From Halomonas sp. 54_146 (GTDB lineage Bacteria; Pseudomonadota; Gammaproteobacteria; Pseudomonadales; Halomonadaceae): DNA of 64,000 nucleotides. The stretch spans positions 22,741 to 86,740 of the forward strand of contig NZ_LGEN01000014.1 in the NCBI RefSeq assembly GCF_001507855.1, given 5' to 3'. Within the stretch, counting starts at the first letter, position 1; each line of letters starts with the position of its first letter. The notes beneath the pieces are model-generated. The model did no database searches and was not told where the DNA came from. It saw only the letters and a program-made list of their open reading frames with translations. Shown here piece after piece: positions 1 to 8,545 of the stretch. Made by a program: the position numbers and the translations under genes.

Positions 1-1287
1 CAAAATATCCGGCAGCACCGCTTCAATGAGCGCTTGAGGGGTGTCGTCACTAAACGGCACCACCCAATCAACAGCGCCTAACCCCGCCAACACCTGCATA
101 CGCCGGTTTAAGGGGTTAATCGGCCGTTTGGGGCCTTTCAGGCGGCCAATAGAGGCGTCGTCGTTAACCGCAACAATTAAACGATCACCCAGGCGCTTGG
201 CCTGCTCCAGGTAAGCCACGTGACCGGCGTGCAAAATATCAAAGCAGCCGTTGGTCATTACCACCCGCTCACCGCGCAGCTGGGCGGCACGCACCGCTTC
301 GATCAACACGCTGGGTTCAATCACCCCAAACTCGGCCAGCTTATCGCCGTGCAGCGCAGTGTAGAGCTCGGCGATGGAAAGCGTGGCCGTTCCCGGTTTA
401 GCCACTACCAGCCCTGCCCCTAGATTCGCCAGCATCATCGCTTCGGGGAAGGCGTGGCCAGCCGCTAGCGCCAGCCCCATTAAGCCAATAACGGTATCGC
501 CCGCACCGGTGACATCGAAGACTTCCTGGGCGCGGGTGGGTAAGTGCAGCGGCGCGTGCCCTTCGCGAATCAGCGTCATGCCCTTTTCGCTACGGGTAAT
601 CAGCAGCGCTTCCAGCTCAAGCTCAGCGCGCAGCGCTTCGCCCCGGCTGGATAACTCCGCATCCGTCGCACAGTGGCCGACCACCGCTTCAAACTCGGCG
701 AGATTGGGGGTGATTAAACTCGCCCCGCGGTATTTGCTGAAATCTTGACCCTTCGGGTCGATCAGCACCCGCTTGCCCTGGGCACGCGCCTTGGCAATTA
801 GGTTTTCTACTTGGTTTAGCGTGCCTTTGCCGTAGTCGGAAAGGATCACCAAATCGCAGTTGGGCAGCGCCGTTTCTACCTGAGCGACGAGCTCGCAGGT
901 ATCGACATTATCCAAACGCTGCTCAAAATCCAGACGCAGCAGCTGCTGGTTGCGGCTCATCACACGCAGCTTGGTAATCGTCGGTATCTCAGCGCTGCGC
1001 TGAAAGTAAGTACTTACACCCGAGGCATTTAAGCTGGCTTGTAGAATCTGCGCATTGTCATCATCGCCTATTACACCCGCCAGCACCGCATGGCCGCCGA
1101 GGGAGGTAATGTTCAATGCCACATTGGCCGCCCCGCCTGGGCGGTCTTCAACATCGTCCACCCGCACCACTGGCACCGGCGCTTCCGGGGAAATGCGCGA
1201 GGTGCCGCCATGCCAGTAGCGATCTAGCATCACATCGCCCACTACTAGTACGCGGGCATGTTCTAAGGCGGTTAAATCAATTTTCAT
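1..1287 (-). CDS. hldE: Bifunctional heptose-7-phosphate kinase / heptose-1-phosphate adenylyltransferase, partial
   Basis: This protein would phosphorylate D-glycero-D-manno-heptose 7-phosphate at O-1 and, in its second domain, adenylylate the 1-phosphate to ADP-heptose for the LPS inner core. The reading frame stays open to the window edge, so only about 429 of roughly 475 residues are visible. The N-terminal ribokinase-like domain starts [20 protein letters not shown] and carries a GGAANVALN segment and the FDVTGAGDT signature near residue 260. The nucleotidyltransferase domain begins near residue 345 with [12 protein letters not shown]. The start could be either of two adjacent ATGs (1287 or 1290). 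It overlaps the end of the upstream glycosyltransferase gene by about 11 bases, so the two are probably co-transcribed. Confidence 0.95.
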   Translation of the reverse strand, partial: MKIDLTALEHARVLVVGDVMLDRYWHGGTSRISPEAPVPVVRVDDVEDRPGGAANVALNITSLGGHAVLAGVIGDDDNAQILQASLNASGVSTYFQRSAEIPTITKLRVMSRNQQLLRLDFEQRLDNVDTCELVAQVETALPNCDLVILSDYGKGTLNQVENLIAKARAQGKRVLIDPKGQDFSKYRGASLITPNLAEFEAVVGHCATDAELSSRGEALRAELELEALLITRSEKGMTLIREGHAPLHLPTRAQEVFDVTGAGDTVIGLMGLALAAGHAFPEAMMLANLGAGLVVAKPGTATLSIAELYTALHGDKLAEFGVIEPSVLIEAVRAAQLRGERVVMTNGCFDILHAGHVAYLEQAKRLGDRLIVAVNDDASIGRLKGPKRPINPLNRRMQVLAGLGAVDWVVPFSDDTPQALIEAVLPDIL

Positions 1288-2422
1288 CATCGGTGCTCTC
1301 TACATCGGTACGCCCTACATCGGTACGCCCTACATCGGTACGCCCTGCACTGGCGGGTGAAGCGGTATGCGCCAGCAGCGCATCCAGTTTAGCGATAACG
1401 TCGTCTGCTTTAATCAGCATCATGGCGCTTGGGTGTCGCACTCGCTGCCCCCAGCTCACCTCATCGACTGATTTATGCAGATAAGTACGTACCGCTTCAG
1501 GGTAGGCGTTGACCGCAAAATCTCGCCACAAATAGGGCGCGGCACGCTGGGGGTTGGTGGAGGCATAAAGCCCCAGTGCCGGTGTTCCCATGGCATTGGC
1601 TATGTGGATAGGGCCGGTATCCGGTGCGATCACCGCTTGGGCTTGATCAATCAGCGCTAAAACCCCTTTCAAAGAGGTGCCGCCAATGGCGTTAATCACG
1701 CTCCCCGGCTGGCAAAGCGCTTCAATTTGATCGCCTATTTCCCGTTCCAAGGCACTACCGCCGCCGGTCAACACGCTTTTAAGGCCATGCTGCACCCAAG
1801 CGTGTTCAATCACGCTGGCGTAACCCTCTACCGACCAATTGCGAAAATTACGCAGGCGCACGTTGCTGCAGGGGTTAATCACTAGGTAAGGCGCTTCACC
1901 ACTGATCACCTGCGCTTCGTTACGCGCCGTATCGGGCACGGATAACCCCCATTCCAAACGGTCATCTTTTACACCGAGCACTCGGGCGAAATCCATAAAG
2001 GACTCCAGCACATGGGCATTGGGGTGCGGCGCAAGCTGATGCTGGGTGAACCAGTGCTGAGCATCTTTGGCGCGCGCCTTGTCATAGCCCACCCGTACAT
2101 TAGCTTTCAGCCCGAGCGACAGCACGCTGGCGCGAATGGCCTGCTGCATATGCAGCAGCACATCGAAGCGCGTATCGGCAAGCTGCCGCCATAGCGCACG
2201 CATTCCGGCAAACCCGGTCGACTTGTCGTAAACAACGAACTCGACCCCGGAAAGCCCCGCCAGTAGACTGTGCTCCCCCTTACCGATAATCCAGGTAATG
2301 CGCGCATCGGGCCACTGGCGCTGCAACGCCCGCACCGTGGGCACGAGATTGCACACATCTCCTAGGGCGGAGAGGCGCAAAATGGCAATGTGGTTAGGCT
2401 GAACAGGCAGAGAGGGCTTCAT
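1277..2422 (-). CDS. GT9 lipopolysaccharide heptosyltransferase
   Basis: A 381-residue GT9 (ADP-heptose:LPS heptosyltransferase) protein, acting at the cytoplasmic face of the inner membrane on the lipid A-core. The N-terminus [19 protein letters not shown] and the C-terminal [20 protein letters not shown] nucleotide-sugar site are typical. The start is placed at the ATG at 2422 because the conserved domain begins within 12 residues; an upstream in-frame ATG at 2497 would add 25 unlikely residues and run into the divergent gene. The C-terminus ends in a low-complexity tail with five-residue repeats ([15 protein letters not shown]), made by a 15-bp direct repeat at 1301-1345. Its closest role is probably WaaC/RfaQ-like, but which heptose it adds cannot be told. 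It is upstream of and overlapping hldE. Confidence 0.88.
   Translation of the reverse strand: MKPSLPVQPNHIAILRLSALGDVCNLVPTVRALQRQWPDARITWIIGKGEHSLLAGLSGVEFVVYDKSTGFAGMRALWRQLADTRFDVLLHMQQAIRASVLSLGLKANVRVGYDKARAKDAQHWFTQHQLAPHPNAHVLESFMDFARVLGVKDDRLEWGLSVPDTARNEAQVISGEAPYLVINPCSNVRLRNFRNWSVEGYASVIEHAWVQHGLKSVLTGGGSALEREIGDQIEALCQPGSVINAIGGTSLKGVLALIDQAQAVIAPDTGPIHIANAMGTPALGLYASTNPQRAAPYLWRDFAVNAYPEAVRTYLHKSVDEVSWGQRVRHPSAMMLIKADDVIAKLDALLAHTASPASAGRTDVGRTDVGRTDVESTDDEN
1301..1345. repeat. 15-bp direct repeat, three perfect copies
   Basis: The unit tacatcggtacgccc occurs three times head to tail, with a degenerate partial copy at 1288-1300. It lies in the 3' end of the glycosyltransferase gene and, being a multiple of three, adds five-residue repeats to the protein without shifting frame. 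Confidence 0.95.
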
Positions 2423-3128
2423 GCGCTTAGCGGCACTCCGGCAGAAAAATGGGCTGATTTTACATGATGCAGACAGTTTATGTGACGCGCCGGGCACACA
2501 CCAAATTGATGCCGAGCTATTTACTAGCGATTACTGGCGTGAACGCGGATTAATTGTGGGCGAAGCACCTGGCCGAGGCAGCAGCTTATTTTTGCAGGCG
2601 ACGCCGACGGAGCAGTGGGTGTTAAGGCCCTACCGCCGAGGTGGCATGGCAGCCAAAGTAAGCCAACAACGCTACTTATGGACCGGCGCGGAGCGAACCC
2701 GAGCATTTCGTGAACTGCGTTTAACTGCCACGCTTTTTGAACAAGGGCTACCAGTGCCCCGCCCCGTGGCAAGCTGTGTTACCCGCTATGGGCTTACGTA
2801 TGAAGCCGCCTTGATCACCGTGCGCATTGCCAGCGCCAAAGCACTTGCCGAGCTGCTGATCAACGAGTTAGCCGATGACGCATTGCTGCAGCAGGTAGGC
2901 ATGATGATTCGACGCTTTCACCAAGCGGGGCTTGATCACGTTGACCTAAACGCCCGCAATATTTTGGTCGACCTCAGTGGCGCACCTTGGTTGATTGACC
3001 TTGATCGCTGCCGCCTTCGCGACCCAGGAAAGTGGCAGGCGAATAATTTAGCTCGCCTGGAGCGGTCATTGTTGAAATTCTCAGACGGCTCGCTCATGCC
3101 CGCCGTTTATCGCGGGTACCACCGCTAA
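2421..3128 (+). CDS. kdkA: 3-deoxy-D-manno-octulosonic acid (Kdo) kinase
   Basis: A 235-residue protein of the KdkA/RfaP/InaA kinase-like family, which phosphorylates Kdo at O-4 in LPS made with a single Kdo. The conserved HVDLNARNIL catalytic loop (residues about 172-181) and the following LIDLDRCR metal-binding segment are present, as is the glycine-rich GRGSSLFLQ loop near residue 52. Length matches Haemophilus KdkA (about 240). Its ATG (2421-2423) overlaps the ATG of the divergent heptosyltransferase (2422-2420) in the tetranucleotide CATG, an unusual arrangement; the true start of one of them could be elsewhere. The 3' end overlaps the convergent O-antigen ligase gene by four bases. Confidence 0.85.
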   Translation: MRLAALRQKNGLILHDADSLCDAPGTHQIDAELFTSDYWRERGLIVGEAPGRGSSLFLQATPTEQWVLRPYRRGGMAAKVSQQRYLWTGAERTRAFRELRLTATLFEQGLPVPRPVASCVTRYGLTYEAALITVRIASAKALAELLINELADDALLQQVGMMIRRFHQAGLDHVDLNARNILVDLSGAPWLIDLDRCRLRDPGKWQANNLARLERSLLKFSDGSLMPAVYRGYHR

Positions 3129-4423
3129 TTGAAGCCAGCAGTTTTAGTTTTCGTATAAAGCTGCCGCTGGCAGGCTCGGTGCTGACAGGCTTGGTAACTA
3201 CCCCATAGCACCACCAGCCAGAACGTGTAAATCATGACGCCGCTATTATGGGCTAAAAAGACTTGAGAGAGACCGAAATCAATATAAGCGACCGGCAACA
3301 GCGCGCCTGCTACGGCTAATGAACGGAGCTCTAAATTCGGCGAATGCAGCTGGCGCATAAATAGCCGCATAGGTACTAAATACAGGAACAGAAGCGCTAT
3401 AAGCCCCAATATCCCACGCTTAGCCGTAGCATCAATAAATTCATTATGTGCATGCCCAAACTGTAAAATGCCTGGGTCAATCACTCCAGCATCCGCAAGA
3501 GATTGCATCCCCTGTTGATAACCATTGTAGCCCCAGCCCAGTAGCGGTTTTTCAATGATGAGATGCGAAGCCCCCTTCCACATTTCAAAACGCGCGCCAA
3601 CGGAAGACGTTCGGCTCTCACCAGACACATAACGCTCAATATCATCAACGGCCTGATGAACGCGCTGTTGCACTCCTAACTGAGGCACCGCATAAACGCA
3701 CAGTGCCCCCACCACTACGATTGCTAAAGCACCTACCTTGAAGGGGGCAGCCAGATCACGGCCATAGGCGCGATACAGCACCCACAGTACAACGGGAAGC
3801 CCTACCCATCCGCCACGGCTGCCAGAGAAAAGTGACCCCAACACACCGCCCAAGGCACCCAGGCCTAACAACAGCAGCCACTGTTTGCGATGGGGCTGCA
3901 CCATTGCCCACCCCATGCCTGCTAAGCATAAAATGCCCGTCAGCATACTGATGTTGCCAAACTGGATAACGTGGGTATATCCACCTGCCCGCTCAACGCC
4001 GGAAAGTAGCTTTTGCCAAGCGCCCCAGCTTCCGACCGCTATTCCCCCCAACGCCAGGCCGCCCCACAACCAGCCCAGCCGCGGTGGAAAGGCTAATATC
4101 AACGCGAGTACAGGAATGACCAATAGAAACCGCAGTGGTTTATCAACGCCACGAAACCCCAGCCCATCGCTCCAGGCTTCGAATAACCCCACCAGTGCGT
4201 AAAAAACCAATGCACCAACGACCCACCAATCTTGACGGCCAAAACGTGCGTTTGTGCGAGTGAATGGCAGCGCAAAAGTGCCGAACAACAACAACACGGC
4301 ACCGACTGAGTAGCCTGAGGGCACGATGAGCGCAATGGCACCTAGTAGCAGCACAGCAACGGAGGTGTAAATGCGTAGTAGCGAAAACGGTAAAGGCGCA
4401 GAAGCGGGTGTCGATGAACACAT
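3125..4423 (-). CDS. O-antigen ligase / Wzy-type polymerase family membrane protein
   Basis: A 432-residue polytopic inner-membrane protein with about ten to twelve hydrophobic segments. It carries the Wzy_C/WaaL hallmarks: an SGSRGGWVGLPVVLW segment near residue 202 and the periplasmic loop motif GHAHNEFIDATAKRGILGL near residue 325. WaaL ligases join undecaprenyl-linked O-polysaccharide to the lipid A-core in the periplasm; Wzy polymerases share this fold, so the exact activity is an inference from its position among LPS core genes. It starts next to an inverted repeat at 4463-4492. Confidence 0.82.
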   Translation of the reverse strand: MCSSTPASAPLPFSLLRIYTSVAVLLLGAIALIVPSGYSVGAVLLLFGTFALPFTRTNARFGRQDWWVVGALVFYALVGLFEAWSDGLGFRGVDKPLRFLLVIPVLALILAFPPRLGWLWGGLALGGIAVGSWGAWQKLLSGVERAGGYTHVIQFGNISMLTGILCLAGMGWAMVQPHRKQWLLLLGLGALGGVLGSLFSGSRGGWVGLPVVLWVLYRAYGRDLAAPFKVGALAIVVVGALCVYAVPQLGVQQRVHQAVDDIERYVSGESRTSSVGARFEMWKGASHLIIEKPLLGWGYNGYQQGMQSLADAGVIDPGILQFGHAHNEFIDATAKRGILGLIALLFLYLVPMRLFMRQLHSPNLELRSLAVAGALLPVAYIDFGLSQVFLAHNSGVMIYTFWLVVLWGSYQACQHRACQRQLYTKTKTAGFN

Positions 4424-4462
4424 AAGTAGTTCCGTTTGGACACGGGAAGAGAACGCAAGGCT

Positions 4463-4492
4463 CGCTATGCTATAACGCTCTATAGCATAGCG
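4463..4492. repeat. 12-bp perfect inverted repeat between waaL-like and GT4 genes
   Basis: cgctatgctata and its exact complement flank a six-base loop. A TTTT run follows only on the plus strand, the wrong orientation to terminate the minus-strand GT4 gene. It may be a regulatory or RNA-stabilising hairpin in the 125-bp spacer upstream of the ligase gene; its function is unknown. Confidence 0.6.
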
Positions 4493-4548
4493 TTTTACGG
4501 TGATTACTGTGGATCTAAAGGGCCAGGCTCTGTCTCAGGCATGCAATA

Positions 4549-5676
4549 TCAATAAAATGATGCAGAAGCACTGTATATATCAATTAAGCGCTTCACATGC
4601 TGCTGGTGACTAAACTGCTGTTCAACGCGTTGTCGGGCAGCGTTCCCCATGGTATGGCGCTGAGCTTTATTGCGTATCAAGGCATCTATGGCATCACGCC
4701 ATCCAGAAACATCCAATGGCCCCACCAGCACGCCTGAATCAGGATCGACCAGCTCTGGCAGCGACCCTGTGTTTGAGCCCACAATCGGCAATCCGCACGC
4801 CATAGACTCGATGATCGTTAGCCCAAAGGCTTCATTCTTAGAGGGAATACACACTATATCGAGAATGGGAAGAATATCTGCAAGGTCGCTATGATGCCCC
4901 AGAAAAGCAATTTTATTGGCTAAGGGTGTATCCGCGATTAGTGCTTGCAGGCTCTTATAAAAGCTTTCCACTCCCCCAGATGAATAATCAGTGCCACCTA
5001 TGGAAAGCGCGTAAAAATTGAGCTTAGGGTCAAGTTCAATCAGCGCCTTTACCCAAATATCGTGACCTTTGCCAGGAGTTACGCGCCCTGGTAGCCCTAT
5101 CAAAGTAGCACCTTCAGGAATGCCTAGCGCTTCGCGTTTAGCGCGGATGATGTTTTCATTATTACAGGGCTGATACTTATTAATATCAACCCCATGAGGT
5201 AAGCAAATAACTTGCTGGCGAGGTACTGGAAAATTTATAACATTTCGCTGGTATGTCGCTTGACTAATGGAAATAACACGACTGACTTTTCCATAGGCAA
5301 GGCGATGATAAAGGCTTTTTTTTGGGCGCTTTCCACCAACATGATCAGTATAAAAAATTTCTAACCCTGGCATTAGCAGCGCCAAAAGAGTGGTTAATCT
5401 TAAGTCACTCGACTTATGGCAATGGATTATATTGACATTTTCTTTAATTAACCAACGGCGAATACTCAATACGTTAAAAAGCGCAAAAATATTACTTTTA
5501 AATGCGGTATAAGCAATATTGTTGCGCTGCATGTAGCCTTCAACTTTAGATTTATTAAGACAGATACCTATAACTTCCCAGCCATTCTCTTTAAGGCCTT
5601 CAATAGTACGGTCAACGTATAGCTCCATTCCCCCCTTGCCATCGGATAGACAAAGTTGAAGTACCTTATTCACCAT
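4549..5676 (-). CDS. GT4-family glycosyltransferase
   Basis: A 375-residue GT-B glycosyltransferase. The N-terminal acceptor domain begins VLQLCLSDGKGGMELYVDRT. The C-terminal GT4 nucleotide-sugar domain has LIGLPGRVTPGKGHDIWVKA near residue 187 and the E-x7-E region EAFGLTIIESMACGLPIVGS near residue 280. It probably adds a hexose or similar sugar to the LPS core or a capsule; donor and acceptor cannot be predicted. It is AT-richer than its neighbours, as is common for sugar-transfer genes exchanged between strains. It is divergent from the GT9 gene at 5761. Confidence 0.85.
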   Translation of the reverse strand: MVNKVLQLCLSDGKGGMELYVDRTIEGLKENGWEVIGICLNKSKVEGYMQRNNIAYTAFKSNIFALFNVLSIRRWLIKENVNIIHCHKSSDLRLTTLLALLMPGLEIFYTDHVGGKRPKKSLYHRLAYGKVSRVISISQATYQRNVINFPVPRQQVICLPHGVDINKYQPCNNENIIRAKREALGIPEGATLIGLPGRVTPGKGHDIWVKALIELDPKLNFYALSIGGTDYSSGGVESFYKSLQALIADTPLANKIAFLGHHSDLADILPILDIVCIPSKNEAFGLTIIESMACGLPIVGSNTGSLPELVDPDSGVLVGPLDVSGWRDAIDALIRNKAQRHTMGNAARQRVEQQFSHQQHVKRLIDIYSASASFY

Positions 5677-5760
5677 TTTGCTACCTGCTCAGCCACTTGC
5701 GATTAAACAAATCATGCAATTTCTTGTAGTATACAGTCTGTTATTAATGGGGTCTAAGCC

Positions 5761-6801
5761 ATGGCACAAAAACTGCTTGTCGTTCGTAACGACAAAATTG
5801 GCGATTTTATGCTGGCTTGGCCAGCGCTGGCATATTTAAAAAATGCCTCGCCTACGCCCCACGTTAGCGTGTTAGTACCCGCCTATACTGCACCGCTGGC
5901 CAAAGCCTGCCCGTGGATTGACGAAGTGATAATCGACCCAGGCAGTACGGCAGAGCCATCGGCTCAACGTGCGCTATTGCAGCAGGTGAAGGCGGCTAGC
6001 TTCGATGCGCTGCTAACGCTGTTTTCGACACCTCGCATTGCCTGGCTAGGCTGGCGAGCGGGCATTCCTTTGCGCGTTGCCCCAGCCACCAAATGGGCAC
6101 AAATTTTCTACAACCTGCGTATACGGCAGCGCCGCTCTCGGTCAGCCAAACCAGAATATCAATACAATGTAGACCTTGCCCGCGCACTGCTCAACAGGCT
6201 AGCGCTGGCTGTTCCCACCTTACCCCCACCCCCTTACTGGCCGATTGATACCGAATACCGTGAACAGCAGCGCAGGGCATTGCTGGCAAACCTCCAGGCC
6301 AGCGGCGGTGCTGTGGCTGTGGTTCACCCAGGCAGCGGCGGCTCAGCGGTAAACCTGACGGTAAATCAATACGCTGATTTAATTGCTCAAATACACCACC
6401 GCATTGGCAAGTCGCAGCGCATTCACTGGCTGATAAGTGCAGGCCCCAACGAGCAACCCCAGGCGCAGGCACTCATTCGTCAACTCGCTGCTGCTGGCGT
6501 TGTCGCCAATCCTTTTCCTGCCAGCGATAGCGTTGAAGCTTTTGCGCTGCAGCTTGCAGGGGCAGATATGTTAATTGCAGGCTCTACAGGCCCTCTGCAT
6601 ATTGCAGGCTGCCTGAACATTGCCACCGCGGGCTTTTACCCTGCCAAACGTTCGGCCACTTCTTTGCGCTGGCAAACCTGTAATTCAGCTGAAAAACGTT
6701 TATATTTTAGCCCGCCCCCCCATGCGGGCGAAACAGATATGATGTCAGTGGATATTGCCTTAGCTGCTCAAGCTATATCGCTCTTCTTATCCAAATACTA
6801 G
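5761..6801 (+). CDS. GT9 heptosyltransferase-family protein
   Basis: A 346-residue GT9 protein with the N-terminal KLLVVRNDKIGDFMLAWPAL motif (residues 4-23) and the C-terminal LIAGSTGPLHIAGCLNIATAGFY site. It is more divergent from WaaC/WaaF than the other GT9 proteins here, so it may add a heptose or related sugar to the outer core. It opens a short plus-strand run; the GT2 gene follows after eight bases. Confidence 0.85.
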   Translation: MAQKLLVVRNDKIGDFMLAWPALAYLKNASPTPHVSVLVPAYTAPLAKACPWIDEVIIDPGSTAEPSAQRALLQQVKAASFDALLTLFSTPRIAWLGWRAGIPLRVAPATKWAQIFYNLRIRQRRSRSAKPEYQYNVDLARALLNRLALAVPTLPPPPYWPIDTEYREQQRRALLANLQASGGAVAVVHPGSGGSAVNLTVNQYADLIAQIHHRIGKSQRIHWLISAGPNEQPQAQALIRQLAAAGVVANPFPASDSVEAFALQLAGADMLIAGSTGPLHIAGCLNIATAGFYPAKRSATSLRWQTCNSAEKRLYFSPPPHAGETDMMSVDIALAAQAISLFLSKY

Positions 6802-6809
6802 GAATACAC

Positions 6810-7577
6810 ATGCAGTCAATTACAGGCATTGTCATTACCTTAAACGAAGCTCATAACATAAGTGACTGTTTAGAATCACTTAATAAAGTATGCAATGAGC
6901 TGATTGTCGTCGACTCAGGCAGTACTGACGAGACAATTGATATTGCTAAGAAATATGGCGCAATTATTTATAACCAAGAATATTTAGGTGACGGCCCTCA
7001 AAAGGCTTTTGGCGTGCCTTATGCTACAAATGACTGGATTATTTCGTTAGATGCCGATGAGCGGCTGGGCGAAGATGCAACTGCGGCCATTCAATCATTG
7101 CCTCTTGATAATGTACAGGTTGCATACAGTTTTTACCGTAAAAACTATGTGGGCAAACATTGGATAAAAGCAGCGGGGTTTTATCCAGATGCCGTTGTAC
7201 GGCTATATAACCGGACAACATCAGGTTATTTAAATAAAAAAGCCCACTCATCCATCAAATCACCTTCTGTTTATGCTACAAAAACCCATATTAACCATTT
7301 AACTTATCGCGACCTCTCTGATTGGGTTTCACGTATTAATGCACTTTCAACCCGCGATGCCTGGGCAATGAAAGAACGCGGCAAAAAAGCATCTTCGATT
7401 AGCCCTATCGTTCATAGTGTTAATGCGTTAATCAGAAAGCTAATTTTTAAAGGCGGTATTTTTCAGGGTAGTGATGGCATTTTAGTGGCCGTCACTACAG
7501 CTTTTCACGCTTACATGAAATATGCAAAACTTAATGAGCTTAATGAAAACAATAAAAAAAATACTGCCTGTGAGTAA
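6810..7577 (+). CDS. GT2 glycosyltransferase, WaaE/KdtX-like
   Basis: A 255-residue inverting GT-A enzyme. The N-terminus SITGIVITLNEAHNISDCLE and the ELIVVDSGSTDET segment (residues about 30-42) are typical of the WaaE/KdtX LPS-core transferases, and ISLDADERL near residue 74 holds the metal-binding DxD. The family transfers glucose to inner-core heptose; this assignment is by motif and context only. Start supported by AGGA nine bases upstream. The gene is AT-rich relative to its neighbours. Confidence 0.85.
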   Translation: MQSITGIVITLNEAHNISDCLESLNKVCNELIVVDSGSTDETIDIAKKYGAIIYNQEYLGDGPQKAFGVPYATNDWIISLDADERLGEDATAAIQSLPLDNVQVAYSFYRKNYVGKHWIKAAGFYPDAVVRLYNRTTSGYLNKKAHSSIKSPSVYATKTHINHLTYRDLSDWVSRINALSTRDAWAMKERGKKASSISPIVHSVNALIRKLIFKGGIFQGSDGILVAVTTAFHAYMKYAKLNELNENNKKNTACE

Positions 7578-7661
7578 TTCCTTCTTATTCTAATAAACAT
7601 GCCAGACAGCATAAGTATTTAAAACAACCTCATTGCAAATGAATAAGCCGGAACAAACCTA

Positions 7662-8462
7662 ATGAAAAAGATGCTCATTGTCGCCATTAGCCGTATCATC
7701 AAACTAAGTGCTAATCTCACCAAAATGCTCAGTTATCCATTTCACTGGGTGTTTGCTGATAAACGTTTTACGCTTCCAAAGCAAGCCGCTCCGCTACTCA
7801 ATCGTACTACCCCAAGTCATATCCCACGCATTATCTGGCAAACCAACTTCACCAACCGAGTCACCTTGCCAGTTTATCTGAACTATTTGTTCAACCGCTT
7901 AATGGCACCCAGCTTTGAATATCAGTTTATGATCACTGAGGCACGCCGTGACTTCATTGCCGAACATTACCCGGAGATTCTTCCTCACTACGAGCGTCTA
8001 CAAATTGGGGCAGCCCAGGCCGACCTGTGGCGGCTGCTGGTACTTCATAAGTTTGGCGGTGTCTATCTGGATATAGATGCACACCAAATTTGGCCGCTGG
8101 AACGCGTACTTGGCCCCAAACGCGAAGAACTGTATGTAACCACACGCCGCGGAGAATTAAGTAACTACTTCATTGCCAGCAAACCCGGCAACCCCAATCT
8201 GCAGCGCCTCATCGAACGCGTCGTGGTCAACATTAAAGAAAACACGCTACGCAACGTCTTCCATATTACTGGGCCTGGGGTTTTTATTGAGCTTTTGGAT
8301 CCAAGTTGCGTTCCTACCGTCTCCTATCGTCATGCCGTTAACCAAGGCAGCTTTACCAACGAACACTTCCAGTACATCGACAAACCCCAAGGTAAGTGGA
8401 ACAAAGAACAGCGCCACACGCTCGTTATAAGCCCAGAACAGGAGGACACCCGCCCTCTATAA
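7662..8462 (+). CDS. GT32-family (DXD) glycosyltransferase
   Basis: A 266-residue protein of the Gly_transf_sug (DXD) family. HIPRIIWQTNF near residue 48, the AQADLWRLLVLHKFGGVYLD stretch near residue 113 and the DID metal site are diagnostic. These enzymes use UDP/GDP sugars and often decorate polysaccharides; the substrate is unknown. The N-terminal 30 residues are hydrophobic and may anchor it at the membrane. It belongs to the same run as the two preceding transferases. Confidence 0.85.
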   Translation: MKKMLIVAISRIIKLSANLTKMLSYPFHWVFADKRFTLPKQAAPLLNRTTPSHIPRIIWQTNFTNRVTLPVYLNYLFNRLMAPSFEYQFMITEARRDFIAEHYPEILPHYERLQIGAAQADLWRLLVLHKFGGVYLDIDAHQIWPLERVLGPKREELYVTTRRGELSNYFIASKPGNPNLQRLIERVVVNIKENTLRNVFHITGPGVFIELLDPSCVPTVSYRHAVNQGSFTNEHFQYIDKPQGKWNKEQRHTLVISPEQEDTRPL

Positions 8463-8545
8463 CTGTGCCATACAATTGCGCAGTATAAGCACTGAGCATC
8501 AAAACCCAGCGTTACGATATTGCACGCTCTACCCAATAGGAATCT

